Positions 50,014-62,936 of a stretch of 64,000 nt of DNA are shown here, in pieces (position 1 is the stretch's first letter; every line of letters begins with the position of its first letter). The position numbers and the translations under genes are program-made. The notes under the pieces were generated by a model, which saw only the letters and a list, made by a program, of their open reading frames with translations, had not been told where the DNA came from and did not search any database. Location of the stretch: contig JAPDFW010000022.1 in the NCBI GenBank assembly GCA_028826165.1, forward strand, positions 620,001 to 684,000. The letters run 5' to 3'. This DNA is from Anaeramoeba ignava (lineage: Eukaryota; Metamonada; Anaeramoebidae).

Positions 50014-53000
50014 CTATTTCTCAAAAAGTTCACCATAAAACTCAACTCCAGATAAAAGAAGAAAGTTTCTATGAGAAGAGTTATATGAACTTTGAATCAA
50101 ACGTATATAACGGAAAGGTTCTTGTTGTTGTGTTGTTATTTCCCAAGTATTTATTGCAAATTTTCCATTTAAAGAAGAATCATTTCTATGTTGAATTAAA
50201 ACTTTCCATTGTTGTGTATCATTTGAACCTTGAAGATCCCAAGTTCTCAGTGAATCTGCTCGATAATTTCCTCCATGTCTTAAAGTATAATTTGTAAGTG
50301 TTAATTTTCTGCTAACTCCAAAATCAAATAAAATCCATGATGAAGGAACATCCTTTTAAAAATTGAAATCGGAAAAATATTTTTAAATTCAAAATGAATT
50401 TTAATTTTAAATTCAATTTTAATTTTAATTTTAATTTTAATTTTAATTTTAATTTTAAAATGAATTTTAATTTTAATTTTAATTTTAATTTTAAATTCAA
50501 AATGAATTTTAATTTTAATTTTAATTTTATAAATGAATTTTAATTTTAATTTTAAATTCAAAATGAATTTTAATTTTAATATTAATTTTAATTTTGATTT
50601 TAATTTTAATTTTAATTTTAATTTTAAATTCAAAATGAATTTTAATTTTGATTTTAATTTTAATTTTAAATCCAAAATGAATTTTAATTTTAATTTTAAT
50701 TTTAATTTTGATTTTAATTTTAATTTTAATTTTAATTTTAAATTTTAATTCAAAATGAATTTTTAATTTTAATTTTAATTTCAAAATGAATTTTAATTTT
50801 AATTTTAAATTCAAAATGAATTTTAATTTTTAAATTCAAAATGAATTTTAATTTTAAATTTTCAATTCAAAATGAATTTTAATTTTAATTTCAAAATGAA
50901 TTTTAATTTTAATTTAAATTTTAATTTTAATTTTAATTTTAATTTAAATTTTAAATTCAAAATGAATTTTAATTTTGATTTTAATTTTAATTTTAATTTT
51001 GAATTTTAATTTTAATTTTAATTTTAAATTTTAATTTTAATTTTAATTTCAAAATGAATTTTAATTTTAATTTTAATTTTAATTTTAATTTTAAATTCAA
51101 AATGAATTTTAATTTTAATATCTACTTTTGTCCAAAATTCTGTTAGTTTTCTACTTGTAACTTCAAGTGGATCTCCTTTTTCAATTGATGATGCATAAAT
51201 TTTAAATTGGGATTGAGAATCTTTTGCAGGATTTGCAAAAGTTTTTTTTTTCCCAAAAGTCCCAATATAATAAATAATTCCATTTGTATCAAAATCTTTT
51301 TGATATTCAAAATGAAATCCACAAGGTGGTCTAGGTTGAAATCTAAATTAAAATTTGAATTAAATTGAATTAAAAATTGAATTGATTTGAATATTAAATA
51401 TTGATTTGAATTAAATATTGAATTAAATATTGAATTGAATATTGAATATTGAATATTGAATATTGAATTGAATATTAAATATTGATTTGAATTAAATATT
51501 AAATAATAAATATTAAATTAATTTGAATTAATTTGAATTGATTTGAATTAAATATTAAATATTGAATTGAATATTAAATATTGAATTGAATTGATTTGAA
51601 TTAAATATTAAGTTAATTTGAATTAAATATTGAATTGAATATTAAATATTGATTTGAATTAAATATTGAATTAAATATTAAATTAATTTGAATATTAAAT
51701 TAATTTGAATATTGAATTGATTTGAATATTGAATTGATTTGAATTAAATATTAAATATTGAATTGATTTGAATTAAATATTGAATATTAAATTGATTTGA
51801 ATTAAATATTAAATAACAAACCTAATGTTTGATTCATTTTCTTTACTTATTTTCCTTGGTGATTCTAATTCACGTAACCTCAACATTAATCCCTCAATAA
51901 GAAGATCTTTAGGAACAGATAAGTTATTTTTTGCTTGATTTAATTGTTCCAAAGTTAAAAAAGGAAATCTGATAGTTTGCTAATTAATTTGAAAAAGAAA
52001 AAAAAAATAATTATTTTAATTTAAATTAATTTTCTTTTTTTGAAAGAAAAATACCATTAAAGAATATATTTGTTCTTGTGATAAATCTTTTTCATGAGAT
52101 GAAACATATTTGCATATGACTGTATAAACAGAAATTTCCTCTTTAACAGCAAGTTGTTCATGACTCATAAGCTGTAAAAATAAAGGAAATTCAATCCAAG
52201 TAAAATCATTATCTTTTAACAACCAAAAATTTTTTGCAATCAACTATAATAATTTGAATAACAATAAAACAATATAATTTTCAGTTATTAAATTGAAAAT
52301 AAATGAAGTGATTTTTTAGTATTCAATTTTTCAACTTGATTTTTAAATTGTTATATTTTTTTCTGAATACAAAAATGCATTTGTCAACTATGTCTTGTAA
52401 ATTATGCTTAGATGCTTGTGCTAATACTTTATTCACTGTTTCTCTTGTTGTGTTTCTTCTTACATAAGCTGCAGCTTTATTGCGAAGTCTTTCTATTCCG
52501 AGTTTATCTGCAAACTCAAGAATTGGTATTCCTGTTTGAACATTTATTTCTATTTTTCCTGAATAAATAAACTCCAAAATATTTGGGAATATCTATTTAA
52601 TTATTTTAATTTTTATTTTATTTTTAATTTTAATTTTTAAAAAATAAAAGAAAAAGTTTCAAACATTTTCATGATCGAGAAGTTCTAATTTAAATTCTGT
52701 AATATTTTTGTTTTTTTGAAAGATTTGTTGAAAAAATGTAGATCTTTTTTTAAATGAAAAATGATTTTAATATTAATTTTAAATTCAAAATGAATTTTAA
52801 TTTTAATTTTAATTTTAATTTTAATTTTAATTTTAATTTTAATTTCAGTTTTAATTTTAATTTTAATTTCAGTTTTATTTTGATATTAATTTTTTAATTT
52901 TAATTTTAAATTCAAAATGAATTTTTAATTTTTATTTTGATATTAATTTTAATTTTAATTTTAAATTCAAAATGAATTTTGTAAATGAATTTTAATTTTA

Positions 53001-53347
53001 ATTTTTAATTTTAATTTTAATTTTAATTTTAAATTCAATTTTAAATTCAAAATGAATTTTGTAAATGAATTTTAATTTTAATTTTAATTTTTAATAAAAA
53101 AAAAAAGGAAAAAAAGTCAAAAAAAAACTTTTTACTGATAAGCTAAAATTAATTTATGAAGTTTAAATGGAGTGTTTTCTAAAATAATTGTAATGTCAGA
53201 AAATAGTTCTGATTTAAGCCAGCTGGAAAATCCTGAACTAAATATATCTTCAATTATTAACATTTTATTTAATTCATCTTGATTTTGTTCTGTTTTTTCT
53301 GAATCTCTTTCAATGTTTTCATTATTTCTTGTTTCATCCATTTGCAT
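50014..53347 (-). CDS. BTBD9: BTBD9-like BTB-BACK-discoidin protein, 7 exons
   Basis: Exons are 53136-53347, 52665-52743, 52371-52592, 52055-52243, 51822-51979, 51126-51342 and 50014-50352; phases 2,0,0,0,2,0 close for 471 residues. BTB starts at about residue 45 (LFSDITIILEN, FKLHKLILAYQSTFFQQIF, LEFIYSGKIEI). BACK follows (HNLQDIVDKCIFLIAKNFW; VYTVICKYV). Then come two F5/8 type C (discoidin)-like parts: the first has DTNGIIYYIGTFG and the last exon has SSWILFDFGVSRKLTLTNYT and GVEFYGELF. This order matches BTBD9, a cullin-3-linked BTB protein. Binding partners are unknown. Introns 1, 5 and 6 hold repeats. Confidence 0.88.
50353..51125 (-). repeat. BTBD9-like intron 6, AATTTT/AAAATGAATTTT array
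   Basis: This 773-base intron is TAATTT hexamer repeat punctuated by TTCAAAATGAATTTT blocks. The same punctuating block occurs in intron 1 (52744-53135), so two introns of one gene share a repeat, unlike most others here. Confidence 0.88.
51343..51821 (-). repeat. BTBD9-like intron 5, TTGAATTAAATATT mosaic
   Basis: This 479-base intron is a mosaic of GATTTGAATTAAATATTGAA units. It resembles kinase intron 6 (32943-33461), 18 kb away. Confidence 0.82.
52744..53135 (-). repeat. BTBD9-like intron 1 repeat
   Basis: A TAATTT repeat with TTCAAAATGAATTTT blocks as in intron 6. Minus-strand ends are GTAAAAAG and AAAAAAAG. Confidence 0.82.
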
Positions 53348-53788
53348 TTGGATGATAATAATAAAAATAAAATAATAAAAATGAAAAAATGAAAAAATGA
53401 AAAAATGAAAAATGAAAAATGAAAAAAAAATGAATAAAAATGAATAAATAAATGAAGAATAAAAATTGATTTATTCGTTTTTGCTTTACTTTTTAATTTA
53501 ATTTTTTTTTCCCTCTTTTTACTTTAAAGTTAATTTGCTCAATTTTCTCATTTTTATCTTTAATAAATTTCTTTTTTTTTTTGTTTGCCAGAAAACAACA
53601 AAAAAGCAAAAAAAAAAACAAAAAAGAAAAACAAAAAGAAAAAAAAAATTTTATTTTGGAAATGAAAAAACCATTTTTCTCTTTTCAAATTTGTTTACAA
53701 TTTTGCAAATCTCTTTATTTTTTTATCTCTTTATTTCTTTTATTTAATTTAATTTAAATTTAATTTACAAAAAAATTTTTTTTTTCAA
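53348..53788. promoter_or_regulatory. Divergent intergenic region with tandem CAT motifs
   Basis: Upstream of the BTBD9-like start the minus strand carries about seven tandem CATTTTTT copies (53379-53440), the densest cluster in the window. The plus side leading to the RasGAP start is T-rich with a single CATTTTTCTCTTTTC. No ORF of note. Confidence 0.45.
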
Positions 53789-56700
53789 ATGGAATGTTTA
53801 ATTGCAATACCTTTTTTTCGTTTTACTTCTAACGACCCGAAAGTTTTACAACTTTTCCCAAACGATCAAATTTTAGTTTTTGATTATTATAATGAAGAAT
53901 GGTTGAAAGGAGTTTCATTAACAAGAACCGTTACAGGAATTTTTCCTTGTAAAAAAAAAAACAAAAACAAAAACAAAAACAAAAAAACATCATAAATTAT
54001 TTTTTTTTGCAATAATTTAAGGAATTAAAATTAAAAATTGAAATTAAAATTGATTTTGAATTTAATTGGAAAGGAAATTAATTGGAAAGGAAATTAATTG
54101 GAAAGGAAATTAAAATTAAAAATGAAAATTAAATTAAATATGAAAATAAATTGGAAACTAAATTTAAAATCAAACAAAATTCAAAATTGAAAATTAAAAT
54201 TTAAAATTGGAAAGGAAATTAAAATGAAAATAAATGTAAATTGAAATGAGAATGGTAATTTGGAAAGGAAATTATAATGGCAATATGAATGAAAAAATAA
54301 AACGAAATTTGATGAAAAATAAATAAAATAAATTAAACAAAATTTAGAATTTAGAATCAAACAAAATTAAAATTTAAAATTGGAAAGGAAATTAAAACGA
54401 AATTTGATGAAAAATAAATAAAATAAATAAATTTAGAATTTAGAATCAAACAAAATTAAAATTTAAAATTGGAAAGGAAATTAAAATGAAAATAAATGTA
54501 AATTGAAATGAGAATGGTAATTTGGATGAAAATAAATTGGAAAGGAAAATTTAAAATCAAACAAAATTCAAATTGGAAAGGAAATTATAATGGCAATTTG
54601 AATGAAAGAATAAAACGAAATTTGATGAAAAAATAAATAAAATAAATAAATTTAGAATTTAGAATCAAACAAAATTCAAATTAAAATTGAATTTAAAATT
54701 ATAAATAAATTTAGAATTAAAAATAAAATTAAAATTATAAATAAAATTAAAATTAATATTAAAATTATAAATAAAATTAAAATCAAAATAAATTTAAAAT
54801 TAAAATTGAATTCAAATTAAAATTAGTTAACTATGTAGAACTCAAAAAAGAAAATATTAACCCAAGTGATTTCGAATCCAAAAAACCAGAAAATTTTCAA
54901 GACTTAATTACAAAATCCAAAACCCTTTTACAAATAAAAAAATTCAACCCAAACGAAAACAGAAAAATACAAGATCAATCAATAGTTCAAAGATTTAATC
55001 TTTCAGCAAAAACAAAAACAAAATGCCCATTTTATTTAAGTCAGATATTTAGAATGCACGACAAAAAGGGTGATTGGAGAACATATTTATTTATGATTGA
55101 TAAAAATGAAATACAATATTTCGACACAACAAAAAAACCCAATCATAATTTTTTAATCGGGAAAATTCCGATAAGCGATATTGATGGAATTTTTCGAGTT
55201 CATGAAGATATTGAAAATATGATGAGTGGCTTTGGAAAAAATAAAAAACAAAGAATCAAGAGATCAACAACTTATAGCGAGCCAACATATTCTTTCAATT
55301 TCATAGCAAACAACCAATTATACTCATTGAGAACCGATTCTTTTGATGTTGTGAATGAATGGGCAAACACAATCCAATTGATGAAATTGTTGGGGAATTT
55401 AAAATTATCAAATCCAACTCAAACAGATTGTTCTTTAATTAAATCACTACTTGTCACACTTGATTATCTTTATAATAATGCATTGAATGAAAGGAAAAAA
55501 CAACGCAAACAAGATCTTGAGAAAATTAAGAAAATGAAGCAAAACCCGCAAGAAAACAAATCTTCCGATTATAAATCTTATAAAATGAAGAAAATCAAGA
55601 AAAAATTAGAGGCAATAATGGTCTGGAAACATAAACTACTTGAGTATTTATTTGCGGCAAACACATCTCATTATATACATATTGCAAACAATCCCGCGCC
55701 AAAATGCATGGGGATGACAATCGAGGATTCGCAATCAAACGTTCACAACGAATTGCATTTTTCCAAGTTCGAAATGGTTACAATAATTCGCTCCTCAGAT
55801 ACAGAGCACTGGCTTGGAGAGTGCAACGGAAAACGCGGGTATTTCTCATCCAAAAGCATCATGCTTCTTTATCAAGGAAAAGACGAAGGATTAGAAACCC
55901 AGGAAAATTACAACAGTCCAAACAAGCAAAATAACGGATTCAAAATGATCCAGAAAGAGAGTCTTTGGAATTCCGTCATTTTGCAGCGACTTGATGGGTT
56001 TCAAGATATGGAGACTCTCTATGTCAGAATCAAGCAGCGCAACATCAAGTGGTCTGAAAGAATATGCGCTCTTACTCCGTGCTCGATATATATTTTCGAT
56101 GCAAAAAAAACAAGTGCTGAGATTGTGATCGAAATTGAGAATATCCAATCGATCCACAAACTTCAGACAAGAAAGGATCAATTTGTCGTTTTTTTGATCA
56201 AACTCCATCTGAGCGAACTTAAGATCTCTACATCAAAATCAATGATCCCTTCCGCTTCAACAAGTTGGATCGGCAAACTCCAGTTTTTATGGAGTGTCCA
56301 AAAGGTTAGACAAAAAATACGTAATATTGCTCCTCATAAACAAGTAGATAATATAGAGAAAATTCGTATTGATGTGATTGAAAGGAAAAAACAGCGCCAA
56401 ACCCTTTTGAAAGGATTTGAAAAAATGGAGAAATCGTTGGTTAGAACTCAGCAGTACCAACAATTTGATCCACAAAAAAAAACTTCCCTTCTTAGTGATT
56501 TTTATGGAGACTCTGATGGGTTTGTTGGAAAGAAAGATAGAAGTCAAGATACTGATGGAAACGAAGAAATTGGGGAAGATTTTGGTGCAAAGAAACCTGA
56601 ACCAAATAAAAACGAAAAAAGAGAAAAAATCAAAATCAAAATCAAATTCAAAATCAAAATCAAAATCAAAATCAAATTCAAATCCAAAATCAAAATCAAA

Positions 56701-59700
56701 TTCAAATCAGCGATGATTTTCATGATAACGATGATTTTAGTGAAAATGATAATTTTAACGAAAGTGACAATTTTAACGAAAACGAAAGCAAAATTGGAAA
56801 GTTGAAAAAAAGCAAAGAAACCAAATTGCAACTTGCTCAACAATATCAAACACTATTTCATCTCCATTTAAAACAAGTATTTTGTCTCAACGAACTCTCC
56901 GCATTTGCGCAGATCAACAAACAAATACTGCGTCTGATTGCGCGACTTCGGTTTCCTGGTCTTGAGAACGGGATCTGGTTTGCATTCTCGAGCCAAGGAT
57001 ACCGAATCCGAATCAAGATGGAAAATGAAGAAAAAGAGGAAGATTTGGCACCTTCCCAAATGACAAAGATCGAGAATTCCATGGTTCTTCAACGGCTGCT
57101 AGAAGATCGTTCAGGGATTGTTGAGACGTTTCAAATTGCGGAATATGAGGATGTTTTTTTGTCAAATATGGGCAGATCACCCTCTTTTTTGGAAGTACTT
57201 GCATCGCCTATCAAAAAGAAAAAGAAAAAGAAAATAGAATCAAAATTGAAATCAGAAACCAAAAGGAAATCAAAACCGGAATCCTTGAAAAAACGAACAA
57301 AAAGCACTGATGAAAAAATCCAAAAACCGAAGGCGAAGAATCTGTATATTCTTTGTATTCCTTCAATCTAAATCTTCTCCCCACACAACGTGCAATTCAG
57401 CTTGCATCTCAATGCTTGCGCAGATGGGAGCAAGTTCCGAACATGGATGATCTTATGCACTTCCCAGTTTTTGCTGCAGATTTTGTGTTTGTTTTCGTAA
57501 ATAAAAAATGGAGTCGCTTTTGGCTTCATTTACACTCATGGATCATGACATTTTCGAAATCAAGTTATTCAGAAACACCATATCGAGTTCTTGATTTGCG
57601 AAATTTATTATCATTAAAATTCGATGCAAACAAACATGAACGGGATAACGTATTAACAATGCGGATAGCGAACCAACCCGATATTGCGTTATCTGCAGAA
57701 AATCCTGAATATGCTCAATCACTTCAAGCAGTACTTCATTTCCTGGCATTTTTACGAACAGCATTTCCATCATCACCAACAACATTGATGGGAATACCAT
57801 CTCTCAACCAGACAAATACATCATTTCCGTTGTTCCGAATTTACTCACTACTTGATTGGCTCGAAAAACAAATTTCCGTTAATAACCAAAAAAGATCTCG
57901 GAATAAAAATCTCATCAAACTTTTCCAAGATGCTGGAGACGGAAGCGTACTGACTTTTGAAAGGATCCAGCGTGTGAGTAAAATCTCAATCAATCATCTT
58001 CGTCATTGGCGCTCTGTTCTTCTGAGCAAATTGTTCTATCTCTCTCCAGTGGAAAAAACAGAAGGTGCTTTCTATGCATGTTCCAAAAATAAACCGCAAC
58101 TTCATCTCCAAATGAACGTTAATAACCAGAATCAAGTCGCCGAGAATTATCTTGATTACACTCGCTGGGATTGGATTCGTGTTTTGTCGCCTAAGGATCT
58201 TCAAGACGATTCCATCCCTTCCTTCAAAGGAGAGTTGATCAGAGCAAATACTGGCGCTGGAAATGCGCTAAAGAAGGACATGTATTTCTTCTTTGTGACT
58301 AACGATCCCCAAAACAATTTCAATTCAAAACACTGCATTTCGCTTCCAACAAATGAACATGTAAAGAAACATGAAGAAATTTTCCGAAATCATTTCAGAA
58401 GCAAAACCTCTGTAAACGGAAAAAATCCAAATCAGGACGAGATTTCCAAAAATAATAACGGAAAAGTGGATCCGCTGTTTTTTATGGATCCAGAAAATCT
58501 TGGTGAGTTTGTTGATGGTTATAGCCAAGAAAATCAGGCCCAAGCCGCAGAACTTGCTCTTGATGGCCCACCACCTTTTCTTCTCAGAGCTTCTGTCCGT
58601 TATGATAAGTTGAAGAATTCCGAACCACATTGGAAAGAGGCTATCCTCATTCTGCGCGGAACGGAAATTCGAAAATTACTCGATTCTCCGAAATCGATCA
58701 AGAAACTAACAGCAAAAAATCGATCCAAAAGCAAGATTAGCAAAATCAAATCAAACTCAAAAAACACTCGCGAAAGATCGTATTCGAAACCAGAACCACT
58801 CACAAAGCCGCCAACAAACGAACCAGAAAAACTTCTTTTCTCTTGCGGACCGTATCTTGAGTTGTATGTTTCTGATCAAGATATTGTTTTACCAGAAGAT
58901 GATCGACTTATCAGTCTCCCACAGAAATATCGGGCGCATACAATAAAAATCCACAACGGAACACAGTATCTCATGCTTGCTTTCGAGACCGAGCCAGAAT
59001 TTGTTGCTTGGACGAATTGCTTCCAATTAACAAACTCATTTGCACTTCTTAATTCGGTTGTAATTGAACCAGGATATTTGTGCGAAATTGAGAATTCGGA
59101 TCTTGCAGAACAAACACAAATAAATGAACCAGTTGATTCTGAAAAAACCGTTATTGTTCCACAAAAAAACTCGAAGTATTTCCAAAAAAACACTTTTATG
59201 GAGGATATGAAGCAACGAATTGCTGAGAATCGGAAGAACCTTCTCTCGAGTAAGGTTTTCCAGTCAAGACACCAAAGCGTGTTTAAACAGCAGCAAATGC
59301 GGAAATTTCTTGAAGACTCAAAGAACTTGAAGTCAATGGAAAACATCCGCGACTGGCTTGACAACGAGATCCACTTGCATCTCTACAAAACAAGTCAAGC
59401 TCGAAACGAGATTCTTCTTTCTGGCAACGATAACATCAATCGTTTGAACCAATTAGAGACAAAACTAATTGAGGAGAACCGCAGAGCAGAGAAGCTCCGA
59501 TTGTGGCACAGAAAGATATTGAGCGTGATTCTTCGTCTCTACATCAAAAACTCTCCCGATCTCCGTCCAAGAGCTTACACTCTCAAATCCTCAGAAGAAT
59601 TGGGAGATGATTTGGAATGTATTTATGGAAACAATGATGAATTTTTGGTCAAATCAAGTGAAGAAAAATCACTTGATGAAATTTCTTTTGAAAATTCTAA

Positions 59701-61276
59701 CGAACAAAATGAGAATTTTTCGGTTGAAAATCCGTTTGAAAAAAAATCAATACAAAGAAGAGCGACTCAGAAGTTCCAGTCAAAAACAACAACAACATCA
59801 GAAACTCAAAATTTATTCCAATCGAAGGAGTGGCTCGAACTCAAACAAATCCAACCTGATCCTGAAAACAACGGAATCACATACGTTGTCAACATTAAAA
59901 ATTCTCTGTATCTTCTTGATGGATCAGCAGCAATTCCAGTAAGACCTGCGCAAATATTGGAAATAAACGTTCCAAGAACAAAGTTCAATCTTTATTTCGC
60001 AACTCTTCCTGACGTCATCAAGACACAACTTTCTGATGAAATGAGCATTTTTCATCCTGCTCCAGAGCCAAACAAAAAAATGCAACTCATGCACTTGCTT
60101 CTTGCGTTTGATCTCAAGCTTGTTTCCGGAATAAACACTCTTCTCAACCAGCCAGAACCTCACATCATAGAGAGTTTCCTTGTTGTTTTTGAATACAAGA
60201 AAATGGAGATGCAATTATTCGATCTTATTGTCGATACAGAAGTCAAAAATACTCAATTCAAAAACTCGTTATTTCGAGTGAATAATTTCTCGTGCAAAAT
60301 TCTCGCAAAATTTGCTCAACGAATCGGTCGTGATTTCCTTGTTAAAACACTCAGACCGTTTCTCGAAGAGATGATCGAGCTTTTCCAGAACAACACAACA
60401 CTCACACTTGAATTTGAAGTAATCAATCCCTTTGGAGATGACAACCAAAGCCAAAACGAAAAAAATGCCAAATTGGCAGCAAACGAACAACGGATTGAAC
60501 TTGTTCAGAAATACACCTCCAAAATCATGAACACGATCCTCAATTCGATCCAAAACTGTCCTCTTTCCTTCCGCGAGTTGTGTTTCAAATTGTACCACAA
60601 AAGTGTTGAGCGTTTCCCCGATGCCGGACTTTCCGTTATTTCTGGATTTTTCTTTTTAAGGTTCTTATGTCCTGCAATTGTTGCTCCCCATATTTTCGGT
60701 GTTCTTGGACTTGAAACAAAACTTGGTCCACGGATTACAAATGCACTTCTCACAATTTCGAAACTTGTACAGAGCATTGCCAACGAGTGTCCATTCCATC
60801 CGGATTCAGACATGTTCTTTTTCAATGATTTCATCCAAGGTTATTTTTCAAAAACACAGAAATTTATGAAATCTCTTATTCAACGTTGTTTTGTTGTTTC
60901 TGCTGCGCAAGATTTCGAGGAAATTGGTATCAAAAAAACAGATGATATTCTTGTTATCGGTCAAGTTGAAACAAAGCAAGAATCCAATTCTCGTAATGTC
61001 GAGGATATTTCCCAAAGTAAATTTGTTCTAGGTTCAATTGGAAAGTCTATGAGTCAAACTTGGTTGATTCCTACTTATGTTTTGGATCTCAAATCAAAAC
61101 GTTTTGATTATGTTCTTGAAAGAATTCCTGCAACAAATGAAGAGGCTGATCTTTCCTTGGAAAATATTTATCATTTTATAACTGTTCCTTCAACTGCAAA
61201 AGCTTTGATCCAATTTATTAATGATTCTAATGATGAAGATTTTAAAGAAGCTGGTAATAAATTTTTTAATAAGTGA
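53789..61276 (+). CDS. Giant SH3 / PH / RasGAP signalling protein
   Basis: Exon 1 (53789-53948) and exon 2 (54827-61276) join in phase 1, restoring the SH3 end GIFPFNYVEL. Total coding length is 6610 nt; adding one base at each of two frame breaks (near 56615-56630 and 57308-57345) gives exactly 2204 codons. Domains by approximate residue: SH3 1-62; PH 129-241 (GDWRTYLFMIDKNEIQYFD); SH3-like 344-408; PH-like 427-548; acidic linker; PH-like 931-1034 (SRFWLHLHSWIMTF); PH-like 1297-1461; coiled coil about 1500-1630; RasGAP about 1780-2110. The RasGAP domain has the arginine finger in SLFRVNNFSCKIL (Arg at 60275-60277) and FLRFLCPAIVAP. It should switch off Ras-type GTPases at membranes. Composition is less AT-rich than its neighbours. 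Confidence 0.87.
53949..54826 (+). repeat. RasGAP intron 1 with composite long repeats
   Basis: Unlike other introns, this 878-base one holds longer repeated blocks: TTGGAAAGGAAATTA recurs many times. A block of about 150 bases (AAACGAAATTTGATGAAAAA, AATTTAGAATCAAACAAAAT, AATTGAAATGAGAATGGTAA) occurs in two to three diverged copies between 54180 and 54680. Confidence 0.8.
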
Positions 61277-61739
61277 TTTTTTTTCTTTCTTGTATTTTAA
61301 TCTTTTCAAAAATTCTTTTGTTTGTTTTTTTTAAAAAAAAAGAAGAAAGGATTATTTTATCTAAATTTATTTCTCTTTAATTTTTATTTACATTTTTATT
61401 TTAATTTTGATTTTTAATTTTGATTTTAATTTTGATTTTAATTTTGATTTCGATTTTGATTTATATTTTGATTTTCATTTTGATTTTGATTTTGATTTTT
61501 TGAATTTGATTTTGATTTTGATTTTAATTTTGATTTTGATTTTGATTTTGATTTTGATTTTGATTTTGATTTTGATTTTGATTTTGATTTTGATTTTGAT
61601 TTTGATTTTGATTTTGATTTTTATTTTGATTTTGATTTTGATTTTCATTTTGATTTTGATTTTGATTTTGATTTTGATTTTGATTTTGAATTTGAATTTG
61701 ATTTTGATTTTGATTTTGATTTTGATTTTGATTTTGATT
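61277..61739. repeat. Convergent intergenic GATTTT array
   Basis: A GATTTT hexamer array runs from about 61400 and continues without a break into the NQ-coding tail of the minus-strand gene. Only an in-frame TAA at 61740-61742 marks the border. Long I-L and K-I frames are artefacts. Confidence 0.88.
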
Positions 61740-62936
61740 TTAATTTTCAATTTGATTTTCAATTTGATTTTGATTTTGATTTTGATTTTGATTTTGATTT
61801 TGATTTTGATTTTGATTTTGATTTTGATTTTGATTTTGATTTTGATTTTGATTTATATTTTGATTTTGATTTTGATTTTGATTTTGATTTTGATTTTGAT
61901 TTTGATTTTGATTTTGATTTTGATTTTGATTTTGATTTTGATTTTGATTTTGATTTTGATTTTGATTTTGATTTTGATTTTGATTTTGATTTTGATTTTG
62001 ATTTTGATTTTGAATTTGATTTTCTTTCTCAATTTGATTCTTTTTTTCAATCATTAATTTCATTCTCCTTTGAATTTTTTTACTAAATGAAACTCTTCTT
62101 TGATGAATATCAAAACTTTTTTTTTGTTTTTCTTTTGGATCAATAATTTTAAAATCATCTGGAAGTTCATCATCTTCATAAAGTTTATTACTGAAAAAAA
62201 TTCTTCTTAATCTACAATTTGCATGAACTTTAAGAGAAATTGTTTCAACATATTTTGTTTTAAAAGCTTTTTGAGTAAATTCAACAAGATTAAATTGAAT
62301 TTGATTCCAACCAACATCTAATTTCATTGGCAAATTACACATAAATTCTGTAATTTTTGTTTTTTTCTTTTATTTTTTATTCCAATTAAATATTAGATTA
62401 AATATTGATTTTATTTGAATTAAATATTAAATATTAATTTACAGTATAATTTGAAGCTCTAAATCTTCTTTTAGCATTTCTATCATCAAGAATTTCAATC
62501 TCAAAAGAAAAAAATTTTCTAAGCTAAAAAAATTAAATTAAGTTCAATTAAAATTAAAATTAAATTAAATTAAATTAAATTAAGTTAAATTCAATTCAAA
62601 TTTTTATTCCACTTTTTTCTTTTTTATTTAATAAATTTTTATTCCACTTTTTTCTTTTTATTTTTATTTTTTTTTTAAAATAAAATTTACATTTTTAATG
62701 AATAAAATCAAATAAGGTAAATGAATTGATAAAGAAATTGAAGAATTAGAAGGATAAGTCAAATAAGTATTTTCAATACAATTACTTTTAATTTCAAGAA
62801 CTATTGATTTTAAATCTTCATCTGTAATTCTTTTAATTTGTCCTCCTTTAACATTTTGTTTCCAATTTTTTAATGGTTTTCTTCCAATAGAAAAGAAAAT
62901 AGAAATTATTTCATTTTGTGAATATTTTTGATTCAT
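61740..62936 (-). CDS. CFAP20: CFAP20 (BUG22) with NQ-rich extension, 3 exons
   Basis: Exon 1 is 62691-62936, exon 2 is 62443-62523 and exon 3 starts about 62347. The order of matches to CFAP20 is clear: KPLKNWKQNVKGGQIKRITD, FIKN-LRKFFSFEIEILDD, RRFRASNYT, then CNLPMKLDVGWNQIQFNLVE, VHANCRLRRIFFSNKLYEDD and ELPDDFK. CFAP20 is an inner-junction protein of ciliary doublet microtubules, also found at centrioles. After the usual end comes a tail of about 100 residues of NQ dipeptides encoded by CAAAAT hexamers. Exons 1 and 2 join in phase 0, but exon 2 to exon 3 needs one more base, and about eight residues normally found after NY are missing. Confidence 0.87.

Noticed and set aside
49947-50297. 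116-codon plus-strand ORF with mixed composition
   Set aside because: Its non-repetitive part is the antisense of the discoidin exon 50014-50352, whose splice phases and domain match are strong.
53535-53747. 70-codon ORF in the divergent spacer
   Set aside because: Only F/K/L-rich low complexity; no upstream motif or homology.
57339-57397. Short GT-AG intron to explain the second RasGAP frame break
   Set aside because: GTATATTC...TTCAG exists, but the exon phases on either side do not match, so the frame would still be wrong.
61407-62057. 216-codon plus-strand ORF reading isoleucine-leucine
   Set aside because: It is the complement of the GATTTT/CAAAAT array and the CFAP20 NQ tail; any phase of that hexamer is open.
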